DNA from: Channa striata
Taxonomy: Eukaryota > Chordata > Actinopteri > Anabantiformes > Channidae
Assembly: GCA_033026295.1 (NCBI GenBank)
Contig: CM065180.1
Location: forward strand, 15,596,023-15,660,022
Direction: 5' to 3'
DNA: 64,000 nucleotides
The notes beneath the pieces were generated by a model. It was not told the origin of the DNA, made no database searches, and worked only from the letters and a program-made list of their open reading frames with translations. Position numbers and translations under genes: made by a program. Below, piece by piece: positions 14,001 to 28,009 of this stretch. The first letter of the stretch is position 1. Each line of letters opens with the position of its first letter.

Positions 14001-17000
14001 GTCAATCCGAGTGCTAACAGAGACAGAGACAGAGAAATGCTGCCTTCACAACGTGCAGACTGGCAATTCCTCAGCTGGTTAGTAACTCAGTGTCCAAATA
14101 ATATGTAATGGTACCAGTGGTTCCACCTGCAAACGCTCTCCTCTGGCTGTGGATTCTTTGCGGTTTCACACCCTGCAGTCTCAGTTTTCTTCTCGAGAAG
14201 AGCTGAGGTAACTACTGTATTGTTGGCCATTGCATTACTCCACATTTTTTAAATCTAGAGGCTGGCTCATTCCACAGTTATTGCCATTTCAAAGGCAAAG
14301 GAAATCAAGGAAGCTGTGAATCTGCGATCCAGCGGTGCTGACAGCAAAGTGGCAAATCTGCCATGTTACTTCTCGTGTATCCTACGCCACTACAGCTGAG
14401 GTCATCATTTTCAGAATTGCCGCTGAACACGTGCGGTTTGATGGCTGTTGTATGTCAGTAGGTGGGACGCCAGGTAGACACAACTCCGAGCAGACCGAGG
14501 TGAAGTCATTATGTCAAAACTCATCCATCATGCGCCAGACTTAACAGTAAAAACATGTAGACAAAACAGCCCAAATTGCCAGGCCCTCTACAGCATAGAT
14601 CATATCAAAATGTCATAATAATTCATGATATAAATAAAGATTAATAGCCTCATTTATGAGTCCTGATTAAACATGAAAAAAAAAGGTCAGCTCAGACATA
14701 TTGGATTTCATGTACCCTACAGGAATTGAAGTATTTTTCCTTAATGTTTATCTCAACAGTGTGAAATAAGGGAGCAACAGTGATTCAGACTCTCATAGGT
14801 CAACCTTTCGCACACTTCCCTGTCCAAATAGCCAATCAGGACCCATTTAGGCAGCAGTGGCCTGGAACAGGAACTGACAGGCCTGGCAGAGGTGTTCTGC
14901 GCCACATGTGAGCCATGGAAGTCCTCAGCAGTCCTGGGTTGAAATCCATACTGTGGTTTGCACAGACACTGCTGATTACCACACCGCTGGTGCAGACATG
15001 CAGGACAAGGTTGTCAAGTCTAATCGTCTAATGGACAAAGAGTGAAGTCACACCAGGGATGAAGGATTCTTCGAAGGTTTTATTTAATCCAGCCTCTAAT
15101 TGATTTGTCACTACTGATATCGGGCCACTTTTTTATCATAACAAATTTCAATCCTGTTATTTTTGCACTTTCAGAATTTCAAATGAACAGCTAGTTTTCA
15201 TCTCATTGACTTTATCTTAGCAGAGACAATATAATATTTCATATAAATACAATTTCAGTTTATAATTGTAGTTGACCTTATCCTAGCAACAGCACAGATA
15301 CATGTATGATCTCAAAAAAAAAAAAAACGTTGTTTCTGCACATGATAAATGCACGGTTACCCGGCAACTAGCACTGTTATTTTGTTCTTCATTATTTTTA
15401 TTTATCTTATGTAAACCTCAGCCCTTAGACCATGGTTCTGCTGCCAGATCACCTTTCAGGAGGCCCGCAATTTCAGTGTCCTGCCTCCACGCTTGGATTA
15501 GTTTGGTTTAAACAAACTGGCTCTGGGCTTTGTGAAGCCATTGAGAACACAATCGTTGTTGAGAGCCCAATCAGACACTTCTACCTACAAGTCCTCGTGC
15601 CTCTCTGTTTTTACACATCTGTGCGCATGTGACTATATTAATAGTGCAATGTTAGAGGTGCTGCAGCTGTCTGTTATGATTTGCTCAGTGCTTCCACTAC
15701 TCAAAAGTCTAAAAGCGTTCAGTATATTAGAGATATATACAATTCATTACAGGTATTGTTTATTGCATTTAATCTATAATTTGTCGTAATATGTTTTTTC
15801 GGTAGTGTGATACGAACACCAGTGTACAGTACAGGCACAATATTGGCTTGACAGCAAAGATTTCCTCTTTCGCAGGCAAGCGTCGTGAGCAATGCACCCA
15901 TTAAAAACCAAAAACAACAAAAAAAACGTCTTGTGACTCGCTTATGTTTACTTTAAGAACTTTGTCCAATTTATGTCAATCGCTCAGTTATGTTGCTGAA
16001 ACTGTGTATGTGCTGTCAAAACTGAGCAAAATATGACAGATCACCCCAGTTTGATTCATCTACAGCTTGGCATGTTTTGAAGTTGTGTACTGTTTTTGTG
16101 GTGCCACGCTAACGCTGCCTAACATTTAATCAATTTCTCTTTATTTATACTTGGTATTTGCTTCTCTCTAAAAAGACAAAGAAAGCCTATGTATAAGTCA
16201 GGCTTTTTAATTATCATTGAATACCAATAAAATGTTGCTGCCAGGAAAACTTGGCCAGTGTTTGATTTGCACTGAGTCCAACACAACAGTCCCATAAAAA
16301 CATTATCCATTTACATTCCATTCATTACCACCTCAGGACACATTCAGGCATCTTCGAGTGTTGCCTTAAATGTTTGCAAAAGCATTTTATACCTTCCTGA
16401 GAGTTTACTTTATGACAGGGAATCGCAGGCTGAGCAAACTTTTAATGTCACAGTGATCATTTTAAAAGTACCTTTAATTCCAACGAGGTTTACATGAAAG
16501 CGTGAGGAAAACGTCCAACATGCATCGGGTTCATTTAAGGCGTCCTTTGGAGAATCCTCCAAGGGTCTGAGTTGTTTACTGAAACAGAAAGCGTGACTGT
16601 TTGTGCAAACTAACCACAATCCATCCATCATCCTATAGCAAGTAACCAAATTAGTCTTCTTCCATCGAGGGACTCGAAGACAGAGTGGACTGGGATTCGT
16701 TTTTGTCAGAGGGGATAAAGGTGTTCACAGAGCCCGTGCGTGATGTTGCGCAGACACCTTGTAAACACCGTCATCGTCACATACAAAGCAAATACTTGTG
16801 AGAACAGTATGGAAATGCAAAAACATATTTTTTAACGAAAAGCTAATGAGCTTTGCTATTATTCTGTTAGCAAAACTCCACTTTTAACTGAAAATCATTG
16901 TTTAATTGTGAAACACGTACTACAGTTTTTCAAACTGCACATTCTGAATAGGACTGCGAAACTGCTCCGTTCTCCACACCCAAGCATCCTGCATACTTTA

Positions 17001-18279
17001 TAAATCAGGCCATCAGCGTGAAGACAGGTTGATGATGTCATTCACGGTCAATTTCCAGCAGCCGGCAGGGCTTTGATTAGAGCAGTAAATCTCCTCCTGT
17101 TTGTCTGTTCTCCGGAGTGAAAGGGCACCTTAATGGTCAGCTCTCCATATGTTGCAGATGATTCTGCGTCTTAAACTCTGAGCTTTGCAGTGAGCCTTGT
17201 ATTTGCCAAAATTTGAAATATATTTAATTTCTGATGGGTATTATGCAGTGAAGCTGACATATTTGAAATCTGTCTATTTTAAAGAATTCAGATTTCCAAA
17301 TTGTTGAAGTTTCAAATTAATACGTTGGCTCATGCCACAGACAGTTATACATTTTCAGTTTAATGATGGCCTTTAGGTTAGCACCTCTCCCCAAAATTAG
17401 TAGCAACAATTTTGCTTGCAAACATCTTATTCAATTAGCAGTAATCAAAAGCATCAAGGGTTTGATGAGCAATAGACTATAAGTTGGCTTCATTATATCT
17501 CAGACTTACACTTTTAAGTTTTTAATCAGATTATGTTAATAAGTATATATTAAGTGTTTGTGTTTATCTACAAAACACTGTGAGCTGGTGTCAAAACCCA
17601 AAATTGTTGGATTTTCCTTGAAAGTTTGAGATTTCTCCACTTTTTTTTATTTTCACAGTGAACAACATCTAAAGTTAGAACTTCGGCATGTCACAGTGCA
17701 AAGTAATATGAATTTGGAAAGCGATCTCATAACTTCTAGCTCCATACATCTAATCCAAGTCTAAGCTAAGCTAATTCTCATGTCAGCTTAACGTATCAAA
17801 ATGACTGGGAGTCACCCCGCGTCCAAATCCTGCACCAAAATATGATGACTGCTAAGAACTGTCTCTGTATGCCAAAGCACAAATGTAGAGGAACATTGCA
17901 TCCCAACATACATTTGACTGTTGTCCAAGCTGTCGTTGCTCAGGGAGCCAATGGTCTTAAGTGCTCAGGCAGTAAACAAATCAGGGTTTATTAAATACAC
18001 ACTTGTCACTCTCCACTAGCCCTGCATGGGGAAATTTATTTTGACAAACTTTGCCCCACAAGACTTAAGTGTCCCTAGCTGACGCCAATAGATAAATACT
18101 ACTAAATTAGAAAATGGATTGAATTCAGCCGAGGTATGCTCTTAAAACATGGATTTCTCCCTATCCATGTGGTCTATCTAAGGTCAACAAACAGTCAATG
18201 AGTGACACACCTAATTGCTTAATCTAATTGTGTTGCTTAAATTTAAACATCTGACTACTGTACAGTGTCAGAACATAAT

Positions 18280-18280
<1 letters not shown>
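8050..18280. other. Gene-free upstream flank
   Basis: No coding region is supported. Points of note are two direct AACAATGT words one helical turn apart (8513-8531) and a compact repeat-free stretch at 8860-9060 that could be regulatory. Most of 9900-11400, 15060-15980 and 16780-17660 is AT-rich with nothing recognisable. Confidence 0.7.
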
Positions 18281-18322
<42 letters not shown>

Positions 18323-18400
18323 GAGAAAGAAAGAAAGAAAGAAAAAAGAAAGAAAGAAAGAAAGAAAGAAAGAGAGAAAGAAAGAAGGACGAAAGAAAGT
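18281..18400. repeat. (GAAA)n tetranucleotide repeat with interruptions
   Basis: About 120 bp of GAAA units interrupted by GAGA and GAAAAAA variants, forming a pure purine strand. The lysine/arginine/glutamate open frame it creates, and its phenylalanine/serine/leucine complement, are artefacts. Confidence 0.95.
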
Positions 18401-18564
18401 GTAAGAAAGAGAGGAGAAGTAAAGGAAAATAAGTAAATCGAGGAATAAAATGTGTAAGTGCCTGTATCACACACGATCAGCCAAACGTTAACACTGGTGG
18501 TTTTAATAATGTGACAGAGGTCAAGGGTCAGCATTGCCACTGAGCATTCTGCAGCGACATGGCA

Positions 18565-18597
18565 GAAAGTAAGTAGAAAAGTAAGTAAAAAAGTAAA
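18565..18597. repeat. Short tandem repeat of AAAAGTAAGTA
   Basis: Three degenerate copies of an 11-bp unit based on AAAGTAAGTA. No function is suggested. Confidence 0.6.
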
Positions 18598-20289
18598 TTT
18601 ACTTTATCAAGAAAACAAGTATGTAAACAACACTGATTATGGTAATTGTGGTAAACGTGAACAGTAGAGGATAAAAAATAATGTTCCAGGATCAATGTTA
18701 GTAAAGGTGGAGCATATTTCAGCCACTTTATGTACCAACAGGTGGTTAACTCGTAATGATATCGCAGCATTTATTAGTTTGTAATACTTCCATATTAAAA
18801 GCGTTAATGTTGTGGCTGATTGGTTCACACTGTAATGACATTTCCATCAGAGAATAGGTCTGCGCTGCTCTGAACGTGCGTTCAAACGTACTCACTGTGG
18901 TGGAAAGGTCAGACAGAAAAATGGGAAATCTTTACTCATGTCTGGGCAAACGTGCATATACATCACATTCATGTCTTTTTGCATACATTTCCTCTAAGTG
19001 AGGTCAGGGCGCTGAACACGCTCCCTTTACCATCTTGGCATCTAGTAGCTGTCAGTTGCCAGGGTTTTTCAGCCACACGGAGGGGGTGCCGTTTCACGCT
19101 GCCATCTGTCTGATTGTTGTAATGCAGCCGAGCTGCAGTGGCACAACCTGCGAACCAGTGGTGGGTGATTAGACCGTGGAACAAGCAGCGACAAGCTTAA
19201 ACCTGGGCTGCTGTACGCCGGTCCAAGCTTGAACCCTGTTAGAAAGAAAGTGTTACACGGGCCTGAAGGGACGGAAAGAACACGCTTAGTTTATGTTTCC
19301 TGCTGGACAGATACATAGAGAGTTTAACTCATACTCTAGTTTCATACAGGGGCATTACAAAACACGACCTCTGATTTTTTAGATTTCTTACAGATATTTC
19401 ACCTTTCAACCAAAAGGCTTCTTCGTTTCTACGTGCCCTCTGTGCTGGAGCAGGAGAGCTGCAGTGAAAGCTTCCAGAAATGAAGCAGGCCTTGCTTGTT
19501 ACCCACAAATGTACACTTGCTAAATCTGTGGCAGGTCTCGTCATGTAAAGTACCGGTGGAATCACGGCTTGTTAGGCAAGAAACACAAGCCAGAACACAG
19601 TGAAAGGCTGCTGAATATTAGTATATTTCATTTACTTTGCACTAGTTTGGCAGTTTTGCTAAATTGCTACTAAAATTCTCCGCTCCTGTTACATATCTGT
19701 ATTTTAATGATACATTCTGGACTCTGTCACCGCTGACGCAAATCTAAAAAAAGAACGACAATGTAATACATTTTGTTTGGCTCCTCTTTCTTTTTTCTTC
19801 AGGAACTGATGCACGTGGGCCACTACAGGTCCAGAGGACGTGGCGAGGTACGCGGACAGTCTGACAGGAGGTTTGCAGAGACGTAGGAACTCGTGCACAA
19901 TTACATAATGTATTCGCATACATACTATTTGCATTTAAAGCAGACCCAGTTCTCATGTAAGTCTAACAACGAGAAGGAGTTATTTGCATTCATGTGGGGT
20001 CGCATGAGTCCGTGCATTTCTGTTAATGCTAGTGTGTTGGTGCTTTTGTTTGCAACACTGACTTGACTTTCTGAGAGGGACACAATAATTAATTAGGGAT
20101 TCTTTTATATTTTGTCCTCTCTTTGTTTTCTATTGGTTTTCTCTCTTTCAATTTTGCCTGTAATCAACTTTTAACATCTCTCCTTTTTTTTCTTCTCTCC
20201 TGTGGGCTGACTCATTTCCATAACAACAGAGTCAGGCACAAAAGCCCTATGGGCATGTGACAGAGTTGTGGGATGGGGGCACATGGACT

Positions 20290-20334
<45 letters not shown>
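20290..20334. repeat. (GA)n microsatellite
   Basis: About 22 GA units with one GAAAGA interruption, a second purine-only tract 1.9 kb after the GAAA repeat. Confidence 0.95.
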
Positions 20335-20335
<1 letters not shown>

Positions 20336-20509
20336 CTGCTCATGCTAATATCTGCAGCTGGGCCTTTGGTTTTGTTCTCTATGCAGCTGGGCTGGATGAG
20401 AGAGCTTGGATTCCAACACACCCCCATCGGCATAAATCTTGCCATGCTCAAGGCTGCAAACACTGCAACAATGCCACTGGGTCATTCTATGCCAAGTCGG
20501 CAGGCTCTG

Positions 20510-20560
20510 CACACACACACACACACATGCTTGCTCACACACATACGAGCACATGCTCAC
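20510..20560. repeat. (CA)n microsatellite, imperfect
   Basis: A perfect CA run of about 9 units (to 20527) followed by degenerate CA-rich sequence. Confidence 0.9.
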
Positions 20561-20601
20561 TAAATTGTTGTTGTGTGGGCTTGTTTGTAGCTACCAAGAC
20601 G

Positions 20602-20621
20602 TTTTTTTTTTTTTTTTTTTT
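20602..20621. repeat. Poly(T) run of 20
   Basis: Homopolymer; no adjacent retroelement recognised. Confidence 0.95.
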
Positions 20622-21019
20622 GTCTTCTGGGATGCATATATTAATCATTTATCATCTGCTGAGACTCATGTGAAATGAAAGCTGAGACGAGGCTAATTAT
20701 TCCTTTCAGGCTCATTTTCATTGTCTATGGAACAAGACCAGACAAGATTGTGTCATGTGCAGGGGTCAACTCCCCGATCATTTTGATGATCTCTTGTCAC
20801 TAAAGGGTTTGAGTCTTCCAAGATGATCACAAGTTATCCCTTGTCCTTGCAACTCCACGGCTGAGATAAAGATGTTCAGGCGCTGAGTCAAAGATACAAA
20901 CTGACAAAATAACAACTAGTAACACAGTGACAATCAAATGTGCTTTTATACGACAGCCGTGCAACTGAAACAAAGCGATGCTCCGCCACAGTAACAAACT
21001 TGTTCCCAAACATTTGTCC

Positions 21020-21350
21020 ACAGCTTTCGCCTATCATTAATAACGCCATAAAGAGCTCTTTATGTCTGAGTGGACAGTGTCACTTTTTGGAGTCAACTTT
21101 GACGAGATGAATGTGCATGGTGAGCTTGAATGCTCCGCAGCTGGGTGCGAGCCGGGCGCTGGTGACAGCGGGTACCAGGGCACAAATCCCATGGCAGAAA
21201 GGGCATCTTTGTTTGGCCCAGGTGCTCTCTGGATGCACTGCCCTCACATCCTGTGCAGTCTCATTCATTATGCATGAGCCTTACATTTAAAATCATGAGC
21301 TTCCTGTCAAAAGCCAGAAAGGGCCGGTCTGGCCAAGTGGGTCTTTCTGT
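21020..21350. promoter_or_regulatory. Candidate conserved noncoding element
   Basis: A dense, repeat-free block with homeodomain-like (ATTAATAA), SOX-like (ATCTTTGTTTGG) and POU-like (ATTATGCATGAG) words, set between microsatellites. Short open frames on both strands lack any recognisable protein. The judgement is by composition only. Confidence 0.3.
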
Positions 21351-23154
21351 GGCTTCAGAAGGAGAATAGAAGCGTAACATTTTCAAGGCAGTGAAAGGGT
21401 CTTAAATGAAAGTCTATTGTGGCAAGGGCGAGCATTGTAAAACCACATTATAACTCTAACTTTCTGACATACACGATCTCTGAAAGCGGTCAAGCTTCCA
21501 CGTCCCTCAACGGGGATGTAGACTCTCTGTGAACTGTATGAATATGCATTGTCTGGGGTTTTATGCAGCTTTTCCGTAGAGTTTCGGTCGCGGCACTTTG
21601 TCATCATCCGCTGCTATAAACAATAAAAATACAGTCCACTTCTCTTGTGTGCCCCGTTTCTCCCGTGAGAAGATGTGGCTCCATAATTACTGGAGGATTA
21701 CAATAATCTATGTTTGGAAGTATAACCTCCCCAAAGTCTTTGTGGCTCAGCATGAGATGAGTCCAGTACAATTAAGCCATTTTGTTTCACTGCATGACTG
21801 TTCATTAGCATTATCTACACCAGTGGCTTCGGCTCTCAGACAGCGTGTCCCTCAGGTTCTCATCGTTGCATTGGTTCCCTTGGCAACAGCTCAGTCTCCC
21901 AGAGTCTAAGGTCAGGGGGGTCAACGCCTAATGATGTGATCAGACTACTAGAGTTACTCCAAGTATCAGAGCTGGCTCACAGGAAGTCTCTCTTGCACAG
22001 TCCATGTCACACCTAGTTATTCCGTTCGTATAGAACCAACACAAGAGAATGACACAAATTACTAATGAAGCCATAATTCATGTGCTGCACACAGCACTGA
22101 ATGGATTGGTGTCCGTGCTTTATAGTTTAAAGCCAGTTAGCCTTGGACCGGCGGGGTGCCGCACCTCGTGTAAAAGGGATCACAACCCACGGCAACAGCC
22201 ATGGCCTCAAGCAGCTCTCCTCACCAGTCAGCCAGTTACTATTACCAGAACCGGAGCAACGGCTCCATGCAGCCACACTGCAGGTGGGGACATTAACCAA
22301 AAAAGAGACACTTCTGCTGACCGTCTGGGGACGGAAAAGACCCTGTGGGCTTGAAGTGATCATCTAAGGTCACTCAGCACAGCTTGGCTTAAACAGGATT
22401 TGTGAGTGAAACCCCTTTATCAGGGCTTACAAGGATGAGACCTATAGCTGCATAAGTAGATCTCTGAGTTGTGATCCTGCTGGGAGGAAAACTAAAGATG
22501 TTAGAAAATAATAGGCAGTCAATTTAGTTTTGCCTGACATTATGAATTTCATTGTACTTTCAGTTATTGCTAAAAGGAAAGTGTCTTCCTTTACATAACT
22601 CCGACTAACAGAGAATAAAGTAATGCTACTGCAACCCCCCGCCCTTTTTAAATAATAATAAAAGACAGACTTATTTAAAAAAATGGGACAGCAGCAGTAA
22701 TTTTTTTCCAACCACTTGGCATAAAATTTTTTCATTAAAAGTCCCTTTTCTCAAGGAGATAGCTAGTCTTTAGTTTCTAACAGCTCCCTGGGTTTTACAG
22801 GACCGTGTCGTCAGTCCAGTGGTCAGCAGGTCTTATCCTGATCCCTGTCACTTTTCAAATCTGGGGCCAGACATAGAATATTGGCCAGTGATGAAAGGTA
22901 GGATATACCACCCACTGTTAGTTACAGATTTAATCACAGGCTGGACAAACCACAAGCAGCAGCCTGAGCAAATCCCATTTGTTTACACCATTAAAATAAA
23001 TTGCATGTTCCAATGCTCAACATTAAGAACAGTTAATTCCACATAACTCACAGTATTTGGGGCTGCAACACACACGTGTTAGTCTTTATTCTCTTCGGGT
23101 TTGTTTATTTTATTTCATCAACTTAAAATTATTTCCTGGGAACTTAATCTCGTC

Positions 23155-23350
23155 TCAACCATAACTACAATTTGCATAAACCTAACCCTCCCCCCACCTT
23201 AAACTACACCTAAACCTAAACTTCAAACTAAACACGAAAAATTCTGTTAGTTATTGGTGGGGACCAACATCTGGTCCAAAGGAGAGCAATGTGAGTGGGC
23301 TAGCAGGTTTCGGTCCTCAAAATGTTAGTAATCTCACAACACTTCCCCGC

Positions 23351-23416
<66 letters not shown>
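23155..23416. repeat. Teleost CA-microsatellite-associated repeat with (CA)n of about 65 bp
   Basis: A stretch of CCTAACCC/CCTAAACC-like words is followed by GGTGGGGACCAACATCTGGTCC and a perfect (CA)n run of about 32 units at 23352-23416. The association of CCTAA words, a GGGGACC/GGTCC motif and a long CA run is a repeat type I recognise from many fish genomes. It is not coding. Confidence 0.6.
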
Positions 23417-23418
<2 letters not shown>

Positions 23419-24826
23419 AAACTCATAAGAAATGCCTTTCTGCTCACAGCAGGGTGTGTCAATATTTGATTGAGCTTCGAAGTTTGACTTTCATTTGCCG
23501 TTCTGACAAGCTGTCATATTAAATATGTTACTGCTATACACTGAGATCAGCCATTAGTCAAATGGAAAAAATTATTTGCAGTAGATTTCACTGTGAGGTC
23601 AGTGTCTGCAGGCCAGAATCTGGATTGCAAGCAGCTCGCTGTGGGTCTGTCAGTCCCCTTCAACGTTTAAGCCAGCTTGCCCCAGGCTGCCATAGGCAAG
23701 ATCCACAGTCATGGGACCCAAAAAGAATGGCATCAGTCACACTTTGATGGATTCTGGATTATTGTTCCCTCGTTCCTCCACCCCGCTGATCCAAAGGGTG
23801 GGTGGTTGGCTCCGCCACAGTCTCCAGGAAATGCCTACATCTTTCCTTGTGACCCTCACTACTCCCTGTGGGCAGACTCAGCATGGTAGCTGCTAACCAC
23901 AGGGCCAGATTCATCTGTGTCAAGCCACTTAGCCGTCTCAATTTTGTCAAATTAGTAACTAATTTCAAGTCTTGTTCTTTGAGAGCACCTATAATCACAG
24001 TGAGAGCACAGACGGACCAGTTTTACCCGCTGCCGGTGGACACAAAGGACAAAAGTACTCCCAACTCATCCTCCTGATAACATTCCTTTACTTTAAGACT
24101 GGGAGGAAGTTGCTCAGGATGTTTTTCACATTCACACCGAGATAATGGTATGTTTTCAATTTCCTTATCATTCGACGTGGCAACAAAAGGCTAAAGCACA
24201 TTTTTTAATATCAACTGATGCACACTCACCTTCGCAAACAGAAATATAAAGTGCAATGTTATCAAGTAAATAGACACAGCAGAATTGTTTCGTTGTGGCT
24301 CATTTTGCGTGTAATAAATGCATTTCTAAAAGTCGACCGGCCGACCCTTATGGCAGTAGTCAATAAAAATGTAGCACTGCCAGGTCAACAGTGGCTCAGT
24401 GAAGGAACAACAATTAACTTCTCAGAGCAGGAGGCGGCTATCTGATCACTGATACCACTTAGTGGGGACCTGCTGAGACCTCTGTTTATGCATTAACTGG
24501 GCAGCAATAATGAGCACTGGCCTCTCACAGTGCATGAGTCAAATCAAATTCCCTTGCCAATTAGAAGGAGATTTACACGAGGCCCTGTAGCACACAGGCT
24601 AATCTTCTTGGGTGATCTATGGTGTTCATGCACTAAAACAGCCTCTTATATTCTCATGGACCACTGGTGCTGGCCCTCGTGCTGGGATTTGTTTCTGTTT
24701 TCATATGTTTCAGCAGGACCGGGAGGCTACAGCCAGTCTGTGTGTGAGCATCCTGTACGTGGAACAGACCTGGCAAACGGCCCACTCAGGACATTTGACC
24801 CTTGTGGATTTTTCGCTCTTCTGTGT

Positions 24827-24828
<2 letters not shown>

Positions 24829-24859
<31 letters not shown>
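24829..24859. repeat. Poly(T) run of 31
   Basis: The longest homopolymer in the window. It is followed by GCAG, giving a splice-acceptor look, but no exon follows. It could be the reversed A-tail of an old retrocopy or simple slippage; nothing recognisable lies on its minus-strand 5' side. Confidence 0.95.
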
Positions 24860-24861
<2 letters not shown>

Positions 24862-27019
24862 AGCTAGCACTTTTCCTTTAGCAAGGGCTAAAAGGCTCAA
24901 AAGGGTGGAAAGCAAAATATTTTTATAAGTCTCCTGGACTCCAGGTTGCATAAAAGGTTCCACAGGCGTTTGCATCAAACCTGGACTGTTGAGACCACAG
25001 ATTCTGTTTTTGTTGCCATAAAAACGGCTCCTTCCAAAAAAGTACATGTATGTATATTCCATTTGCTTGACACTTATAAATTTAAATGAACTGCAAAATC
25101 AAGTTTGCACCCCAAAGAAAAACTGAAAGCTAAATATATTAGGCACATGAATTTAAAGATCTATTCATGGATTAATGCTCTGGGTGTTTTTCACATAGTA
25201 TTGGGTGGTGTGCTGTTAAGTGAATACACAACATGTATATTATCTAAGACTACATTTATTTTTTTGATTAAAATGAATGATTCTTTTTCATCTTTTTACT
25301 GATTTACAGATAATCATCTTGTGTTTTGGTTGAATATGTTTTTGCGGATGTGATGTGTGTCAAGTTTGTGGTTGGGCCCAGAGTCACAGCTAGTTTGAGA
25401 GAGTATCTAGCTGTATTACAGCCATGGGCAGAGCTTTTGTGGGCTCCAAAGTGTGAGTCAATGGAAGGAAGCCCTTCCAAAAAACCAGAGGATCTCCCAT
25501 GTTTACTGATGCAGGATATTTATTGCCATTCTCCTTTGGTCTTGGGGGTGGAAAGCAAATAGAGCGGGGGCAGACCAGTTTCCTCTCACGATCCTTTTCC
25601 CCCCTTTCCCGCTTCGGTTGATAGTGGTGATTACAGGGTAGTTTGTTGGGGTTGTCTGGTCGCAGTAATTGCAGGTTAGTTGTCCATCACTCCGTGGTCT
25701 GCTGCTGGTGAAAGGATAGACATACAGAAAGCACTGAAACGAAAGGATCCATTTAATCAGCTGGAAAAAAAAGGGACAGAAACACACATTTTATGAACAG
25801 AATCCAATAAACAACAAAATTAACGACAACAGTGTCTTGGCAGCACTTGTACTATGGTTATGAAACACTTGTGTGGGACACACTCTACATTATAACAAAA
25901 TGTAATTTAACAGCCAACAATCATTGCAATAATGAAACTCCCAGGTTAAAAAACATTCCAGTGACATTTGGGTGTGAAGTTCTAAACTATACGGCAGTTT
26001 ATAATGTTTAGCTTCATGTGCTGCCGGGCCTTTCAGAGGTGGCTGAACTGCCACTTGGGAGTTTCCCGGGTTGGAAAAGCTATGAAGCCTTTTACCACGT
26101 CTTCCAATATTTTGTAAAAAAAAAAAAAAACAGAATATGGACACAAACTTGTCAGCATGTTTTCTAGCAATCCATTGCAAGACTTACAGTACATGCACGG
26201 ACCCAAGTCACAGGAGTCACTTTTTGAGGAAAATGTATGCACCGTATATAAAAAGTGTTTATCATATTATCAAGAGTTACCCCATGTGATTTATTCATTG
26301 TTCACTGGGTTACTGTGGTATTATTTAACCAAGCAGACAGTGTTTTTCACTGTTGCCATCATGACTTTATCAGCGCCCAGGATTAAATCTGTTTGCTTTT
26401 GGACAAGAATGCAATTAGTAGTCACACACACACTAATCAATGTTGGTGTATCATTTGCAGTGCACCTATGAGCAAACACGAGTTTTTCTTTTCAACAGAT
26501 AGGAAAGGAATGTCAAATACAACCTGAAGTCCAAATAGTTGGCTTCACATGTCGGATTAATGTTATGTAAGGGGAAGATATTCTTTTTTTTTTCTCATGA
26601 AGTCACCTGTCTAATGTGTTTGCACAAAGCCTCTGGGTTTGTTAGCTACTCCATCCCAGTTCCCATCCCACTGTTTCAGGTGAACAGTAGATATGCCCCC
26701 CCACCCCCAACCTCCCCCCTACCGCCGCTTTGCCAGGTGACCTCATCACATCGCTTACTTACCCTTACTCACAGAAACAAAGGTCGGCCCAGCGAAAATG
26801 CCACTGCTGGTTCTCACAGTCACCCCGATAATATCTCCAACCCCCCCCAGCGCCACCACCCCCACCCCACCTTAGCCCCACACACATTGACATGGAGCAG
26901 CTACACAGATAGAGTTGCAAATGGGCACTTCTATGAGTCAAAGCAGGAGAGGTTGGGACACTGGACATCCCCCCAGCGGACGCCTTGTTCTCCCATTAAT
27001 TGATCGCTACTTGATCTTG

Positions 27020-27340
27020 GACGGTGATTCAGGGGTACTCTCCAGGGCAAGCCACCAGTCTCTGTGATATGTGTGGGAACTGTGAGGAGGCCATGAAGGT
27101 ACACCTGTTAAATGGCCATTTCGGCCTATTCCCCCAGCACCTTGCCCATTGTTGGGGATTTATATTCAGTTTCCTTCTCAGATGGCCTCACAGTGGAGGA
27201 CTACTGAAGTGGGCTTCTCCCTTTTCAGAAAAGGGGTTGCTTAAAAGATAGACTTGCTAAGGTGGGGAGCATTGAAAGAGTGACACAGGAAAAACGAGGA
27301 TAGATGCCGAGCCCAGTGGGATCTCATGGCACACATCAGT
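27020..27340. promoter_or_regulatory. Candidate conserved noncoding element
   Basis: Repeat-free sequence of balanced base composition with a CCCATTGTTGG SOX-like site near 27147 and a TGATGTCA CRE-like word near 27340. No coding signal. The call is weak. Confidence 0.25.
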
Positions 27341-28009
27341 GATGTCAGAGGCTTTGTTGTTGGGCAAGCAACTCACTGGTGGTGAATATGTGATTAAAAA
27401 AAAGCACTGCAGAGTACAAAAAAAAATGAACAGCACTTTTCAGGGGAAGGAGGATGATCACAAGCCTACAATTAGCCCTAATGACAGCCTGCCGTCCTGT
27501 GGCCTGCTGGTTGACCCATGACCCTTGTTTCAATGAGGGCGGTAATAAGGGACATTACTCTGTCAGTGTGGGGTCTGGGTCGAAGGAGGATGGCAAGATT
27601 AAAGGTACCCACCGGAGTGTGGGCTGCAGGTGGGATGGCAGTTTAAGTAGACAATGATGGGCAGGTGCAGTAATCACGTGTAACAGCGAAAGTAGCTTGA
27701 AAACGTTGCAGTGTAACAATTATGAATCTTGGCCATGGATCATGTTTCAGATGCTTTGTTAAGATCCTATTCAATTCCTCAGCTTGGAACATCTCCGTTA
27801 AAGTCGTCTCCACAGCTAACATGCAAAAATGTTTACAAATTGTATTATTCTGCAGAAAAAATATATTATTAGAAAAGTGACTGTGAGGTGAATTAATTGC
27901 TATCCCCTTCAGTTTTTAGGAGTATTAGCTTTTCTAATTCTATCTGCAAGGACACGTCCTCACTGTGTCATTCTCATATTTCCACGAGGTGGAGGAGTGT
28001 TGCTGGGGT

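Noticed and set aside
18215..18540. Lysine/arginine/glutamate-rich and phenylalanine/serine-rich open frames
   Set aside because: Products of translating the (GAAA)n repeat.
24829..24863. T31-GCAG, and similar T-run plus CAG near 54160-54181 and 58447-58464, as splice acceptors
   Set aside because: The sequences downstream show no coding potential or plausible donor. Homopolymer slippage is a simpler explanation.
26539..27003. 154-codon open frame with proline-rich segment
   Set aside because: The proline/histidine content comes from C-rich low-complexity DNA, there is no ATG start and no family match.
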